NCBI GenBank assembly: GCA_033764095.1
Contig: JANRJF010000095.1
Location: forward strand, 1 to 12,487
Reading direction: 5' to 3'
DNA: 12,487 nucleotides
Origin: JBDTMT01 sp033764095
GTDB lineage: Bacteria; Desulfobacterota; Binatia; HRBIN30; CADEER01
Below the pieces are notes generated by a model, which worked only from the letters and a program-made list of their open reading frames with translations, searched no databases and was not told the origin of the DNA. Below, in pieces: positions 5,644 through 12,487 of the stretch. Every line of letters begins with the position of its first letter. Position 1 is the stretch's first letter. The position numbers were made by a program, and so were the translations under genes.

Positions 5644-7485
5644 GTGCAGCCGTCATACCGACTCAGGGCGGCGATCTACGCCCTCATCTTCGCCGCCGCG
5701 CTGGTCGGTTTCATCCGGCGCAACGACTTTTCCCCGGTCGTCCACCCCGACACGGCCTTCGAGGAGGCGCTGGTACGGGAGTGCCTCCGCGACGGGACCT
5801 GCACGACGCTTGGCGGCAGCGCGTCATTTCGCGGCGTCTACCACATGGTGGGGTGGTTGAACTTCAGGGCGGCAGCGGAGTGGTTTGGGCTGGGTCGGAA
5901 CGCAACACATCTCCTCATACAATTCGCCAACGCGTTCGGAATCGTCCTCGTGATGTTCGTCTCGGATCGACTCGGCGGACTGACCGCCGCGGCATTGGCT
6001 CCTTACTTCGCCTTTCAGACCGGCGCCGCACCCGGCGCGCTGTACGACACCTCGCCGATGGGGTTTCTCGGGACTGTGCTCCTGGTCCTGTGCGTGGCCG
6101 CCGCCGTCGCACGACCGCCGTTGAAGATTGTCGCACTTACGACGCTCACAGCCGCCGTCATTGCGGAAGTGCATCTCGCCGGGACGATGGCGTTCCTCTC
6201 CGTCGTCTGGGTCGTCCTCCTCCACCCGCCGGGGCGCGGTCGCCGCGTCGCCCTCGCCACGATTCTTTTTGTGCTGGCCGTACTGATCATCTCGCCAAGC
6301 GGACTCGCATGGGACATCGGCCAGATGGTCTCTGGTCTGAGCGCCCCCGACGCGAGCGCGGCGCGTCCCATGGAGGCGCTCGCGACGCGGATCCACGCCG
6401 CAAAGGAAGCCTTGATATTCCTGGTCCCGTTGATTCTGTATCGGCTGTTGGGCGCGCGCCTTGGTGACCCGCCGCGGGGACTACACGGCGCACTGGCGGT
6501 TTGCGTTCCACTCACTCTCGCCTATTCGATCGGCGTCCTGCTCGGCATCCTGCCGTGGACTTCCTTCCACTATCTGGAGCACGCGTGGGCAGCGAAGGCT
6601 GTCGTTCTCGCGGTGCCAATCGCCGGCCTCGCGTCACCGGTTTGGAACTGGCTCGCCCTGCGCGTGAGGATGGCGGCACTCCCGCGGCGCGCCATGCTGT
6701 GGATAGTGCCCTTGTTGCTGTCGCTCATAGCCGCCGTGACCCAACCCGGGGCCATGCGGCCGCAACCTCGCTGGACCGATGTGCACGCCCTCGCGCGCCT
6801 GCTGCACGACGACTGGCAATGGGATTGGCCCACCGCCGACGCCCAACTACTGTCACCCGAGAAGCAGTTCGTGCTCGGCGACTTGTCCGCAATCGAACCC
6901 GATTGGAAGAACGACGAGGGCATGGTCCCGCGCCACCCACCGGAGCCGGTCGCCGTGATCGCTATCGAGACCGCGAGCCTCCCAAATCCGTTGCCGAGCG
7001 GCTGGATCGTCGTGTCGAAACGAATGTTTTCAACCCTGCTCGCCATACCCACCAAATCGTTGCTGGACTGGGATGACCAGACGGCATGCATCGAGGATCA
7101 GCGCGGCAACAATACGTGCTTCGGTCCACCCGTTGACGCCAAACTACTGTGGAACCTCCCGTCTCCCGCAGCGGAGATCCGCCGCTTCGTACGAAGGGTT
7201 CCCTGGCGCGGGAAGGAGGGAGCGGCGGAGCTCATCGTGATGCCGAAACTCCCCTTGTCGTGTGTCGGCCGCATCGCGCAGGGGCCGCCGGGGACCGAGA
7301 AAGACCCGGACGGCCGCAGGGCTCGAATCACCAGCCCCGGCGAGGTGGTCTTCGAATGGCAACCGAACACGCCCAATTGCGGGATCTGGGACTTCCTCAA
7401 GCAGGACAATCCGCCGTTCGTGCTGGCGGGCAGTCCGGAAACAGTCGATGTGATGAGCGGACTCATCGATCGAGACCGCCGATGA
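5644..7485 (+). CDS. Polytopic GT-C-like membrane protein, 613 aa
   Basis: GTG start at 5644, 6 bases after the previous stop, with GGAG at 5629-5632. Residues 1-365 hold about nine to ten hydrophobic segments. The remaining 250 residues are hydrophilic, with Trp-rich stretches and Cys481, Cys492, Cys540 and Cys579, as expected of an exported domain. Between the first two membrane segments lies FSPVVHPDTAFEEALVREC, with His34 and Asp36. An acidic residue in this first outer loop is the hallmark of GT-C enzymes that use polyprenyl-linked sugars (ArnT/PMT and relatives). The stretch at 66-110 (VYHMVGWLNF...FANAFGIVLVMFVSDRLG) aligns by eye with GYHEAFGWLAR...FAANALLSGLSPALLYAVARLVG in the 1142-residue protein at 8161-11589. 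I read it as the enzyme that uses the lipid-linked sugar made by the upstream gene. The family is assigned by layout, not by a diagnostic full-length motif. Confidence 0.75.
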   Translation: MQPSYRLRAAIYALIFAAALVGFIRRNDFSPVVHPDTAFEEALVRECLRDGTCTTLGGSASFRGVYHMVGWLNFRAAAEWFGLGRNATHLLIQFANAFGIVLVMFVSDRLGGLTAAALAPYFAFQTGAAPGALYDTSPMGFLGTVLLVLCVAAAVARPPLKIVALTTLTAAVIAEVHLAGTMAFLSVVWVVLLHPPGRGRRVALATILFVLAVLIISPSGLAWDIGQMVSGLSAPDASAARPMEALATRIHAAKEALIFLVPLILYRLLGARLGDPPRGLHGALAVCVPLTLAYSIGVLLGILPWTSFHYLEHAWAAKAVVLAVPIAGLASPVWNWLALRVRMAALPRRAMLWIVPLLLSLIAAVTQPGAMRPQPRWTDVHALARLLHDDWQWDWPTADAQLLSPEKQFVLGDLSAIEPDWKNDEGMVPRHPPEPVAVIAIETASLPNPLPSGWIVVSKRMFSTLLAIPTKSLLDWDDQTACIEDQRGNNTCFGPPVDAKLLWNLPSPAAEIRRFVRRVPWRGKEGAAELIVMPKLPLSCVGRIAQGPPGTEKDPDGRRARITSPGEVVFEWQPNTPNCGIWDFLKQDNPPFVLAGSPETVDVMSGLIDRDRR

Positions 7486-8126
7486 ACCTCGCTGGTCTGC
7501 GGTTGACGCGGGCCTGGGGGTACCCCGTCATCGTCGCCGGCATCGGCGCAGTGCTGCTGCTGCCGCTGCATGCGCCGGCGGATGAAGCTCCGGAACAACC
7601 CAACCGAGGAATCGATGGTGCGGTGATCCCTCCCGGCCAGGAAGAGCTATTCGCAGCCATGCTGGGGCGCGGCGCCGCACTGCCCGACGGGTGTACGTTC
7701 AGCACCGGCCAAATCGAGCAAAGCGTCGTGCGCGGAGCTTATGAGTGCCCTGGCGGTACCGTGACGTTCGAGCTGCGTCACCTTTCCGCAGCGCCGGCCG
7801 ACGCCACTCGAACCGAGAAACTGGCGCTCGTGACCATCGGCGGCACGCCGCCTGCTGCCCTGTTGGAAACGTTGGAGGGCCGGATTCGCCAGCGGGAAGG
7901 CGAGTTTGTTTGGGTCGTGCCGACCGTGAGACCCACCGTTGTCGCACCCGCCTATGTTCCACAGTGCGTGTCGGCAGTGTCTCTGCCGAGTTCTCTCGAG
8001 CCGTACTTCCCCGCCTGCTATCCACTCTTTGCTGCCGTTCTGATCGGCACTGCCCAGACCTCCGTCGTCCTCCTCGGGCTCGGCTGCGGACTGCTTCAGC
8101 TCTATCGCAGCACAAGCCGGCGATGA
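7482..8126 (+). CDS. Small exported protein with two membrane ends and a GT-C-partner domain
   Basis: 214 residues; ATG 7482 overlaps the upstream stop (ATGA), so translation is coupled. Residues 12-30 form a signal anchor ending near HAPADEA, and 181-206 form a second membrane helix, so 31-180 should be in the periplasm. That part contains LFAAMLGRGAALPDGC (Cys71), then YECPGGTVTFELRHLSAAPA (Cys89 to 105), then TPPAALLETLEGRI. It lines up by eye with residues 511-605 of the 1142-residue neighbour (ALYARLAPLREADGC...PSGAVTALQVAATRE...GATLGAIEAALL) and with the last 115 residues of the partial gene at the right edge. In those proteins the domain is fused behind a GT-C-like module; here it is a separate protein next to one. 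I infer that it assembles with the 613-residue protein. Its biochemical job is unknown. Cys162 and Cys179 could form a further disulfide. Confidence 0.8.
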   Translation: MNLAGLRLTRAWGYPVIVAGIGAVLLLPLHAPADEAPEQPNRGIDGAVIPPGQEELFAAMLGRGAALPDGCTFSTGQIEQSVVRGAYECPGGTVTFELRHLSAAPADATRTEKLALVTIGGTPPAALLETLEGRIRQREGEFVWVVPTVRPTVVAPAYVPQCVSAVSLPSSLEPYFPACYPLFAAVLIGTAQTSVVLLGLGCGLLQLYRSTSRR

Positions 8127-8160
8127 CCGAGGACGCCTTATACTGTCGGCGACGTTGCCC

Positions 8161-11100
8161 TCAGCCGCGCGGCGTCAGGCGGAAGAAGCCGATGCGATAC
8201 GGCGGCGCGGCGTAGCGCAGCAGCGAGTAGCCGGGCACGTCGAGGTCCTCGACGATGAGCGGCTCGGCAACGTAGCGCTCGTGCACAGCGCGGCAGGCGG
8301 CGGTCATCGGCTCCGGCGGCGGGTCCTCGTCGAAGGCGAAGTAGCAGAACATGCCCTGGTACCAGAGCAGCTCGCCGGACGGCTCCGGCCAGGCGACCTC
8401 GCCGTCGGCCGCCTGCCGCACGTCGACCAGCGCGTACCGCTTCTGCGCCTGCTGCAGCAGGATGTCGGGGAAGGCATCGAGGTTGCGGCCGCCGACCTGC
8501 ACCGCGGCGAGCAGCGTGCCGCGCTCGGGAAGCTGCGGGACGCTGCGGCGGAGGAACGCCCACTCGCGCTGCTGATCGCGCAGCTCGGTGACGAAGCCGC
8601 GCCCGCTGGCGACCAGCAGCGCCGCCAGCGCCAGCAGCGCCAGCCCGCCGAGCAGCCGGCCGAGGCGCGGGCGGTGCGCGAACAGCGCCAGCCAGGCCGA
8701 CGCGATGCCGGCCGCCGCCAGCACGGTGAACGCCGTCGGCAGCAGCTGCGCGCGCAGCCGGTAGGGGGGGTTGTCGAACAGCGACATCGAGAACAGGACG
8801 TAGCCGAAGAACACCGCCGCTACCCAGGCGACCAGACCGGGCGTGCGCCAGGCGCCCCAGGCGAGGCCGCCGAGCAGCAGCAGCCAGTAGAGCGGCGGGG
8901 TGACGCGCGGATCGAGCAGCACCAGGGTGGCGAGGACGTGCGACAGCGACGGCAGCGCGGCCGCCGGCGACGGCGCGCTGGTCAGCACGCCGTGCAACTC
9001 GAGCAGGCGCGGCGCCAGCAGCCCGGCGAGCAGCGCCAGCGCGGCCAGGGTGGGCCAGGCGAACAGCCACCGCCACCCCCCCGGCACCGCCAGCACTGCC
9101 AGGGCGACGAGCACGGCGGGGAAGAAGAGCAGCTCGGGCCGCGTCTGCATGGCGAGCGACAGCGCCAGCGCGGCGCAGAACACGTCGAGGGCGCGGTGCG
9201 TGCGCAGCGACAGCGCGAACAGCGCCGCCGCCCAGAGCGCGAAGCTGAGCGCGGTGACGAACAGGTCCTCCGCCGCCGAGAAGCGCAGGTGCAGCGGTAG
9301 CACCGCCAGCAGCACCGCGGCGCACAGGGCGCGCGGCCAGCTGCGCAGCAGCGCCAGGTCGAGCAGCGCGACGGCGGGGATGGCCAGCGAGGCGAGCACC
9401 GCGTTGGTGAGGAAGATCACCTCGATGTCGGCGGCGCGGCCGAGCAGCGCCGCGACGGCGCGGAACAACACCGGACCGGTGTGCCCGTATGCCGGCACGA
9501 TGCTGCCGGTGAGATGGCCGGAGATGGTCTCGGCGATGTGGTAGTACTCGTGCAGGAACGTGCGCGGCGAGAGCAGCAGGCGCAGCGCCAACCCCGCCGC
9601 CCACACCGCCGCCAGCAGCCCGACGGCGAGCGGCGCCGGCCGCCGCGCGCGCCACTCGCGCCGCAGCACGGCGGCGGTGCCGAGCACCAGCAGCGCGAAC
9701 GAGACGAGGATCGCGACGTCGGTGAAGCGCAGGTGCGCCACCTCGGCGCCGAGCGCCGACGGCGCCGGCGGCGGCGCGGTGGCGAGCAGCGCGGCCTCGA
9801 TGGCGCCGAGCGTCGCGCCGCAGTGGCGCCCGAACTCGGGCGGCGCGGCGACCATCCACTCGCCGACGCCGCGCGCCTGCGCCGCGCGCTCCCGGGTCGC
9901 CGCCACCTGCAGCGCGGTGACCGCGCCGGACGGCGCCTGCACGCCGATGTCGATGCGGAAGCGGCTGGTGTCGAAGCGCACGATGCGACAGCCGTCCGCC
10001 TCGCGCAGCGGGGCGAGCCGCGCGTAGAGCGCCTCGGCGAACGCCGCGGTGATCGGCGCCCCGTCGCGCACCGCCGCCGGACCGGGGACGGCGGCAGCGT
10101 CGCCGGCGCCGCCGCCGCGGAACACCGACACCTCGACCTGCGGCACGTCGTAGGGCAGGTCGAGATCGCTCGGCGCGGCGGCGAAGACGCGGCTGGCGAC
10201 GCGCGCCAGCGGCACGTCGCGCTCGACCGCGTCGCACGCCGCCCGCCCCTCGGCGCTGCTGCACAGCGACGAGCGCACGTACACCAGGCAGGCGCTGCGC
10301 GCGCTCACCTCGCCCAGCGAGGCGCCCGCGGCAAGCTCCTCCGCTACGCCGCGCTGGTTCAGGTAGGCGGGGATCGCCCACACCCGTTTGCCGGCGCGGC
10401 CGACGGCGGCGATCGTGCAGCCCGGCGGCAGCTCGGCCAGCACCTCGCGCAGGAAGGCGTGCTCGCTCTGCTCGGTGGTGCGCACGCCGAGGTACGGCCA
10501 GGCCGGCATCTGCAGGCCGCCGGCGACCAGCAACCCGACGGCGCTTGCCCAGGCGCCGCCCTGCAGGCGGCGCGGCAACAGCGCCGCGGCGCCGAGCAGC
10601 ACGCCGGGCAGACAGAGCCGCGCGTAGAAGAGCTCTTGATATGGATGGCGCTGAAAGGCGCTCTCCACCACCCACATCGCCAACAGCGAGGCCGCCCCGA
10701 TCGCCGGCACCCAGGGCGGCACCGCCCAGCGCCGCGCCGCCCACAGTGCCACCAGCAGCGCGCCGGCCCACACCGCCACGCCCTGCCCGAGCAGCAGCGC
10801 CAGCGTGCCGCCGGGGCTGACCGGCGCGTGCGACAGCGCCGCGACGACGACGCGGCCGGAGCTGAGCCCGACCACCACCCCGATCGCCGCCGCCGGCTGC
10901 GCGGCGCACGCCAGACGCGCGCGCCACGCCGCCGGGCGGGCGCCGCACAGCACCACCAGCGGCGCCAGCGCCAGCGGCAGGTAGCCGACCGCCTGGGTGC
11001 GCGCCGCCGCCGCCGCGAACAGGCAGGCCGCCGACACGGCGAGCAGTCCGCCGGCGCGATCGCCGCGCGCCGCCGCGCGCGCGAACAACGCCAACCCCAG

Positions 11101-11589
11101 CTGCACGGCGAGCAGCAGGGCGAGCAGCGGGACGACGTAGAGCTCGCTGGCGGCGGTGTCGATGCTCACCGCGTCGGCCGCCAACGCGACGGCGGCGGCC
11201 AACCCGCCGCCGCGCGCCACGCCGACCAGGCGGGCGACGGCGTAGAGCAGCGCCGGGCTCAGTCCCGACAGCAGCGCGTTGGCGGCGAAGATGGCGCGGT
11301 CCGGCCAGGTCGCGCGCCGCGCCAGCCAACCGAACGCCTCGTGGTAGCCCGGCCCGTAGCTGGCGAGCGCGTCGGCGGCGAGCGCGCCGTGGATCCACAG
11401 CGGCCCCTGGCCGTTGACGTGCAGCGGCCCCCAGACGCCGAACCACAGGCGCGCCGCGACCGCGGCGGCGGTCAGCGCCGCCATCGCCCACAGCTCGCCG
11501 CGCGCCGGCCGCGCCTCGCGCCACAGCGCGCCGGCCAGCAGCAGCAGGGCGGCGACCAGCAGCCACGGTCCGTCGAGCGCGGGCAGCAT
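8161..11589 (-). CDS. Double-module GT-C-like membrane protein with central cysteine domain, 1142 aa
   Basis: From ATG 11589. An in-frame TTG at 11673 would add 28 residues, but these are encoded by a degenerate repeat and look non-native. Layout: membrane module 1 (about 1-370); soluble part (371-492) with TTEQSEHAFLREVL and the Cys pair in RSSLCSSAEGRAACDAVE; small domain (511-605) with READGCRIVRFDTSRFR; one membrane helix (about 624-642); membrane module 2 (655-998); second soluble part (1007-1140) with REWAFLRRSVPQLP and Cys1082/Cys1099. The halves align: RLWFGVWGPLHVNG...YGPGYHEAFGWL with RLLLSPRTFLHEYYH...YGHTGPVLFRAV, and the soluble parts share FLR...LP and a C-terminal PYD/PYR...VFR/FFR. 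This is a tandem duplication fused into one chain. Module 2 has HEYYHIAE in the first outer loop, an acidic GT-C-like site; module 1 has HVNGQG there. It converges on the operon with only 34 bases between stops. Confidence 0.85.
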   Translation of the reverse strand: MLPALDGPWLLVAALLLLAGALWREARPARGELWAMAALTAAAVAARLWFGVWGPLHVNGQGPLWIHGALAADALASYGPGYHEAFGWLARRATWPDRAIFAANALLSGLSPALLYAVARLVGVARGGGLAAAVALAADAVSIDTAASELYVVPLLALLLAVQLGLALFARAAARGDRAGGLLAVSAACLFAAAAARTQAVGYLPLALAPLVVLCGARPAAWRARLACAAQPAAAIGVVVGLSSGRVVVAALSHAPVSPGGTLALLLGQGVAVWAGALLVALWAARRWAVPPWVPAIGAASLLAMWVVESAFQRHPYQELFYARLCLPGVLLGAAALLPRRLQGGAWASAVGLLVAGGLQMPAWPYLGVRTTEQSEHAFLREVLAELPPGCTIAAVGRAGKRVWAIPAYLNQRGVAEELAAGASLGEVSARSACLVYVRSSLCSSAEGRAACDAVERDVPLARVASRVFAAAPSDLDLPYDVPQVEVSVFRGGGAGDAAAVPGPAAVRDGAPITAAFAEALYARLAPLREADGCRIVRFDTSRFRIDIGVQAPSGAVTALQVAATRERAAQARGVGEWMVAAPPEFGRHCGATLGAIEAALLATAPPPAPSALGAEVAHLRFTDVAILVSFALLVLGTAAVLRREWRARRPAPLAVGLLAAVWAAGLALRLLLSPRTFLHEYYHIAETISGHLTGSIVPAYGHTGPVLFRAVAALLGRAADIEVIFLTNAVLASLAIPAVALLDLALLRSWPRALCAAVLLAVLPLHLRFSAAEDLFVTALSFALWAAALFALSLRTHRALDVFCAALALSLAMQTRPELLFFPAVLVALAVLAVPGGWRWLFAWPTLAALALLAGLLAPRLLELHGVLTSAPSPAAALPSLSHVLATLVLLDPRVTPPLYWLLLLGGLAWGAWRTPGLVAWVAAVFFGYVLFSMSLFDNPPYRLRAQLLPTAFTVLAAAGIASAWLALFAHRPRLGRLLGGLALLALAALLVASGRGFVTELRDQQREWAFLRRSVPQLPERGTLLAAVQVGGRNLDAFPDILLQQAQKRYALVDVRQAADGEVAWPEPSGELLWYQGMFCYFAFDEDPPPEPMTAACRAVHERYVAEPLIVEDLDVPGYSLLRYAAPPYRIGFFRLTPRG
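9956..10281. repeat. Direct repeat copy A (within double-module gene)
   Basis: This segment shares long exact matches with 11912-12213 in the neighbouring paralogue: 9956-9978 with 11912-11934 (23 bases), 9989-10012 with 11945-11968 (24 bases) and 10248-10281 with 12180-12213 (34 bases). It encodes the end of the first soluble part and the start of the small cysteine domain. Identity at this level, including third codon positions, points to fairly recent duplication or gene conversion. Confidence 0.75.
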
Positions 11590-11620
11590 CAGGCGAAACT
11601 CGATCGGGAACGGTGCATGC

Positions 11621-11657
11621 GACGCAGAGACGCGGAGTCCGCCGAGGACACTGAGAA
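11621..11657. repeat. Degenerate purine-rich intergenic repeat
   Basis: On the + strand the segment reads as degenerate units of 8-9 bases: GACGCAGA, GACGCGGA, GTCCGCCGA, GGACACTGA, then GAAA. Strings of this GCAGAGACGC type recur between genes in many environmental bacterial genomes, as far as I recall; I cannot check this here. It lies between two - strand genes. It is less GC-rich than its surroundings and would fall inside the coding region only if the TTG start at 11673 were used, which argues for the ATG at 11589. Confidence 0.4.
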
Positions 11658-11706
11658 ATGCCGCAAGAAGCAAGCGCCGGCGCCGGTCATGGTCAGCCGC
11701 CGCGGC

Positions 11707-12487
11707 TCAGTCGTGCGGCTCGGTGGCACTGGCGGCGGCCGGCGGGCCGATCTCGGCGAGCACGCGGCGTATGGCGGCCAGCGTCGCGCCGCAGGCCTGC
11801 TCGGCCTCGGGCGGCGCGACCAGGGTCCACGCCATGGCGCTGCCGGGCGGCGCGGTGGCGAACTCGATTGCCTGCACGCCGCCGGCCGGCGGCTGCAGTG
11901 CCGCGCCGACACGGAAGCGGCTGGTGTCGAAGCGGGTCAGGCGGCAGCCGTCCGCCTCGCGCAGCGGGCTGACGCGGGCAAACAACGCGGCGGCGAAGTC
12001 CGGGGTGATGGCGATGCCGTCGGAGACTCCGAGGCGCGGCGCGGCGACGCGGAACAGCACGGTCTCGACCGGCTCGCGGTCGTACGGCAGCCCGGCGTAG
12101 CTCGGCGCGGCGGGAAAGGCGGCGCGGGCGAGCGGCGCGAGCGGCGCCTGGCGCTCGATCGCGTCGCAGGTCGCGCGCGCCTCGGCGCTGCTGCACAGCG
12201 ACGAGCGCACGTAGAGCAGGCAGGCGCTCGGCGCCGCGGCGAGGTCGGCGGCGCGCTCCACCGCGCGCTGCGCGCCGCGCCCCGGGGCGAGGAAGCTGGG
12301 GATCACCCATTGGCGCTTGTCGGCGCGGCTCACCGCCGCCAGCGTGCAGTCGGGCGGCATGGCGCGCAGCGCCTGGCGCAGGAAGGCGTACTCCAGCTGC
12401 TCGGTGGTCGGCGCGCTGAGCGCCGGCCAGCGCGCCAGCGCCAGCGCCGCGGCGACCGCCGCCGCGCCGGCCAGCCCCCAGCCGACG
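11707..12487 (-). CDS. Single-module GT-C-like paralogue, C-terminal fragment
   Basis: The frame is open from the right edge to TGA 11709-11707; 259 codons are visible and the start lies outside the window. The first 20 residues (VGWGLAGAAAVAAALALARW) are the last membrane helix. TTEQLEYAFLRQALRAMPPD follows, matching TTEQSEHAFLREVLAELPPG of the 1142-residue protein. Then come LLYVRSSLCSSAEARATCDA, with the same cysteine pair, and the small domain with READGCRLTRFDTSRFRVGA, VAPPEAEQACGATLAAIRR and a short Pro/Ala tail. The protein ends there: it has neither the membrane helix after the domain nor a second GT-C module. It therefore corresponds to the first half of its neighbour. A spacer of 117 bases separates it from the ATG at 11589 on the same strand, so the two probably share a transcript. 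The internal Met codon at 12360 is not the start, because homology continues upstream of it. Confidence 0.87.
   Translation of the reverse strand, partial: VGWGLAGAAAVAAALALARWPALSAPTTEQLEYAFLRQALRAMPPDCTLAAVSRADKRQWVIPSFLAPGRGAQRAVERAADLAAAPSACLLYVRSSLCSSAEARATCDAIERQAPLAPLARAAFPAAPSYAGLPYDREPVETVLFRVAAPRLGVSDGIAITPDFAAALFARVSPLREADGCRLTRFDTSRFRVGAALQPPAGGVQAIEFATAPPGSAMAWTLVAPPEAEQACGATLAAIRRVLAEIGPPAAASATEPHD
11912..12213. repeat. Direct repeat copy B (within partial paralogue)
   Basis: Partner of 9956-10281, in the same orientation about 1.9 kb away. The three exact blocks keep nearly the same mutual spacing in both copies, so this is a diverged gene duplication rather than a mobile element. 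Such repeats can support unequal recombination that would fuse or delete modules between them. Confidence 0.75.

Noticed and set aside
8127..8160. Terminator between the converging operon and double-module gene
   Set aside because: The 34-base gap contains no inverted repeat of useful length and no T-run.
8155..9300. 381-codon open frame on the + strand opposite the same gene
   Set aside because: Gln/Arg/Glu-rich low-complexity translation, a mirror of Ala/Leu-rich codons on the other strand; no motif.
8138..11566. A second 1142-codon open frame on the - strand overlapping the double-module gene
   Set aside because: Its translation is almost only Arg, Ala, Gly and Pro without hydrophobic segments or motifs; it is a shadow frame created by very high GC. 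The other frame has membrane helices and homology to two neighbours.
1..12487. CRISPR arrays, tRNA or rRNA genes, insertion sequences, integrases
   Set aside because: I saw no regularly spaced repeats, no tRNA-like acceptor/TPsiC features, no rRNA-like stretch and no transposase or integrase motif in any plausible frame.

Overview
The window is gene-dense, high-GC bacterial DNA. It encodes a plant-type [2Fe-2S] ferredoxin tail, an SGNH-hydrolase-like protein, a TPR protein and several large, probably inner-membrane, proteins. Shine-Dalgarno sites are mostly weak and several genes overlap by GTGA or ATGA. I would guess a free-living Gram-negative lineage of the Deltaproteobacteria/Myxococcota/Binatota kind, but nothing here fixes the taxon.

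Left part (1-2965): the end of a ferredoxin gene, then a membrane-anchored SGNH/GDSL-type protein on the + strand. It converges across a clean hairpin (1229-1257) on a 567-residue TPR protein on the - strand. A divergent spacer of about 570 bases (2966-3539) follows. It holds two dyads, one weak promoter-like match and no convincing gene.

Middle part (3540-8126): a tight + strand operon. It runs: a mini-ORF with an ideal Shine-Dalgarno sequence; a UDP-glucose/GDP-mannose-dehydrogenase-family enzyme; a family-2 glycosyltransferase of the polyprenyl-phosphate-sugar synthase type; a polytopic GT-C-like membrane protein with a large C-terminal extramembrane region; and a small protein with a membrane segment at each end. 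Gaps are 6 bases or less, or 4-base overlaps. The order suggests one pathway: oxidise a nucleotide sugar, load it on a polyprenyl carrier, then use it outside the inner membrane. This is inferred from family membership; donor and acceptor are unknown.

Right part (8161-12487): two - strand paralogues of the last two products of that operon, in DNA that is visibly richer in GC. The 1142-residue protein is two GT-C-like modules fused in tandem, with a small cysteine-containing domain between them. The partial gene at the right edge looks like a single-module version ending right after that domain. The same domain appears to be the core of the separate 214-residue protein at 7482-8126. So the window shows one architecture in three arrangements: split into two proteins, single-module, and double-module. 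This GT-C plus small-domain family is the best candidate for an undescribed system here.
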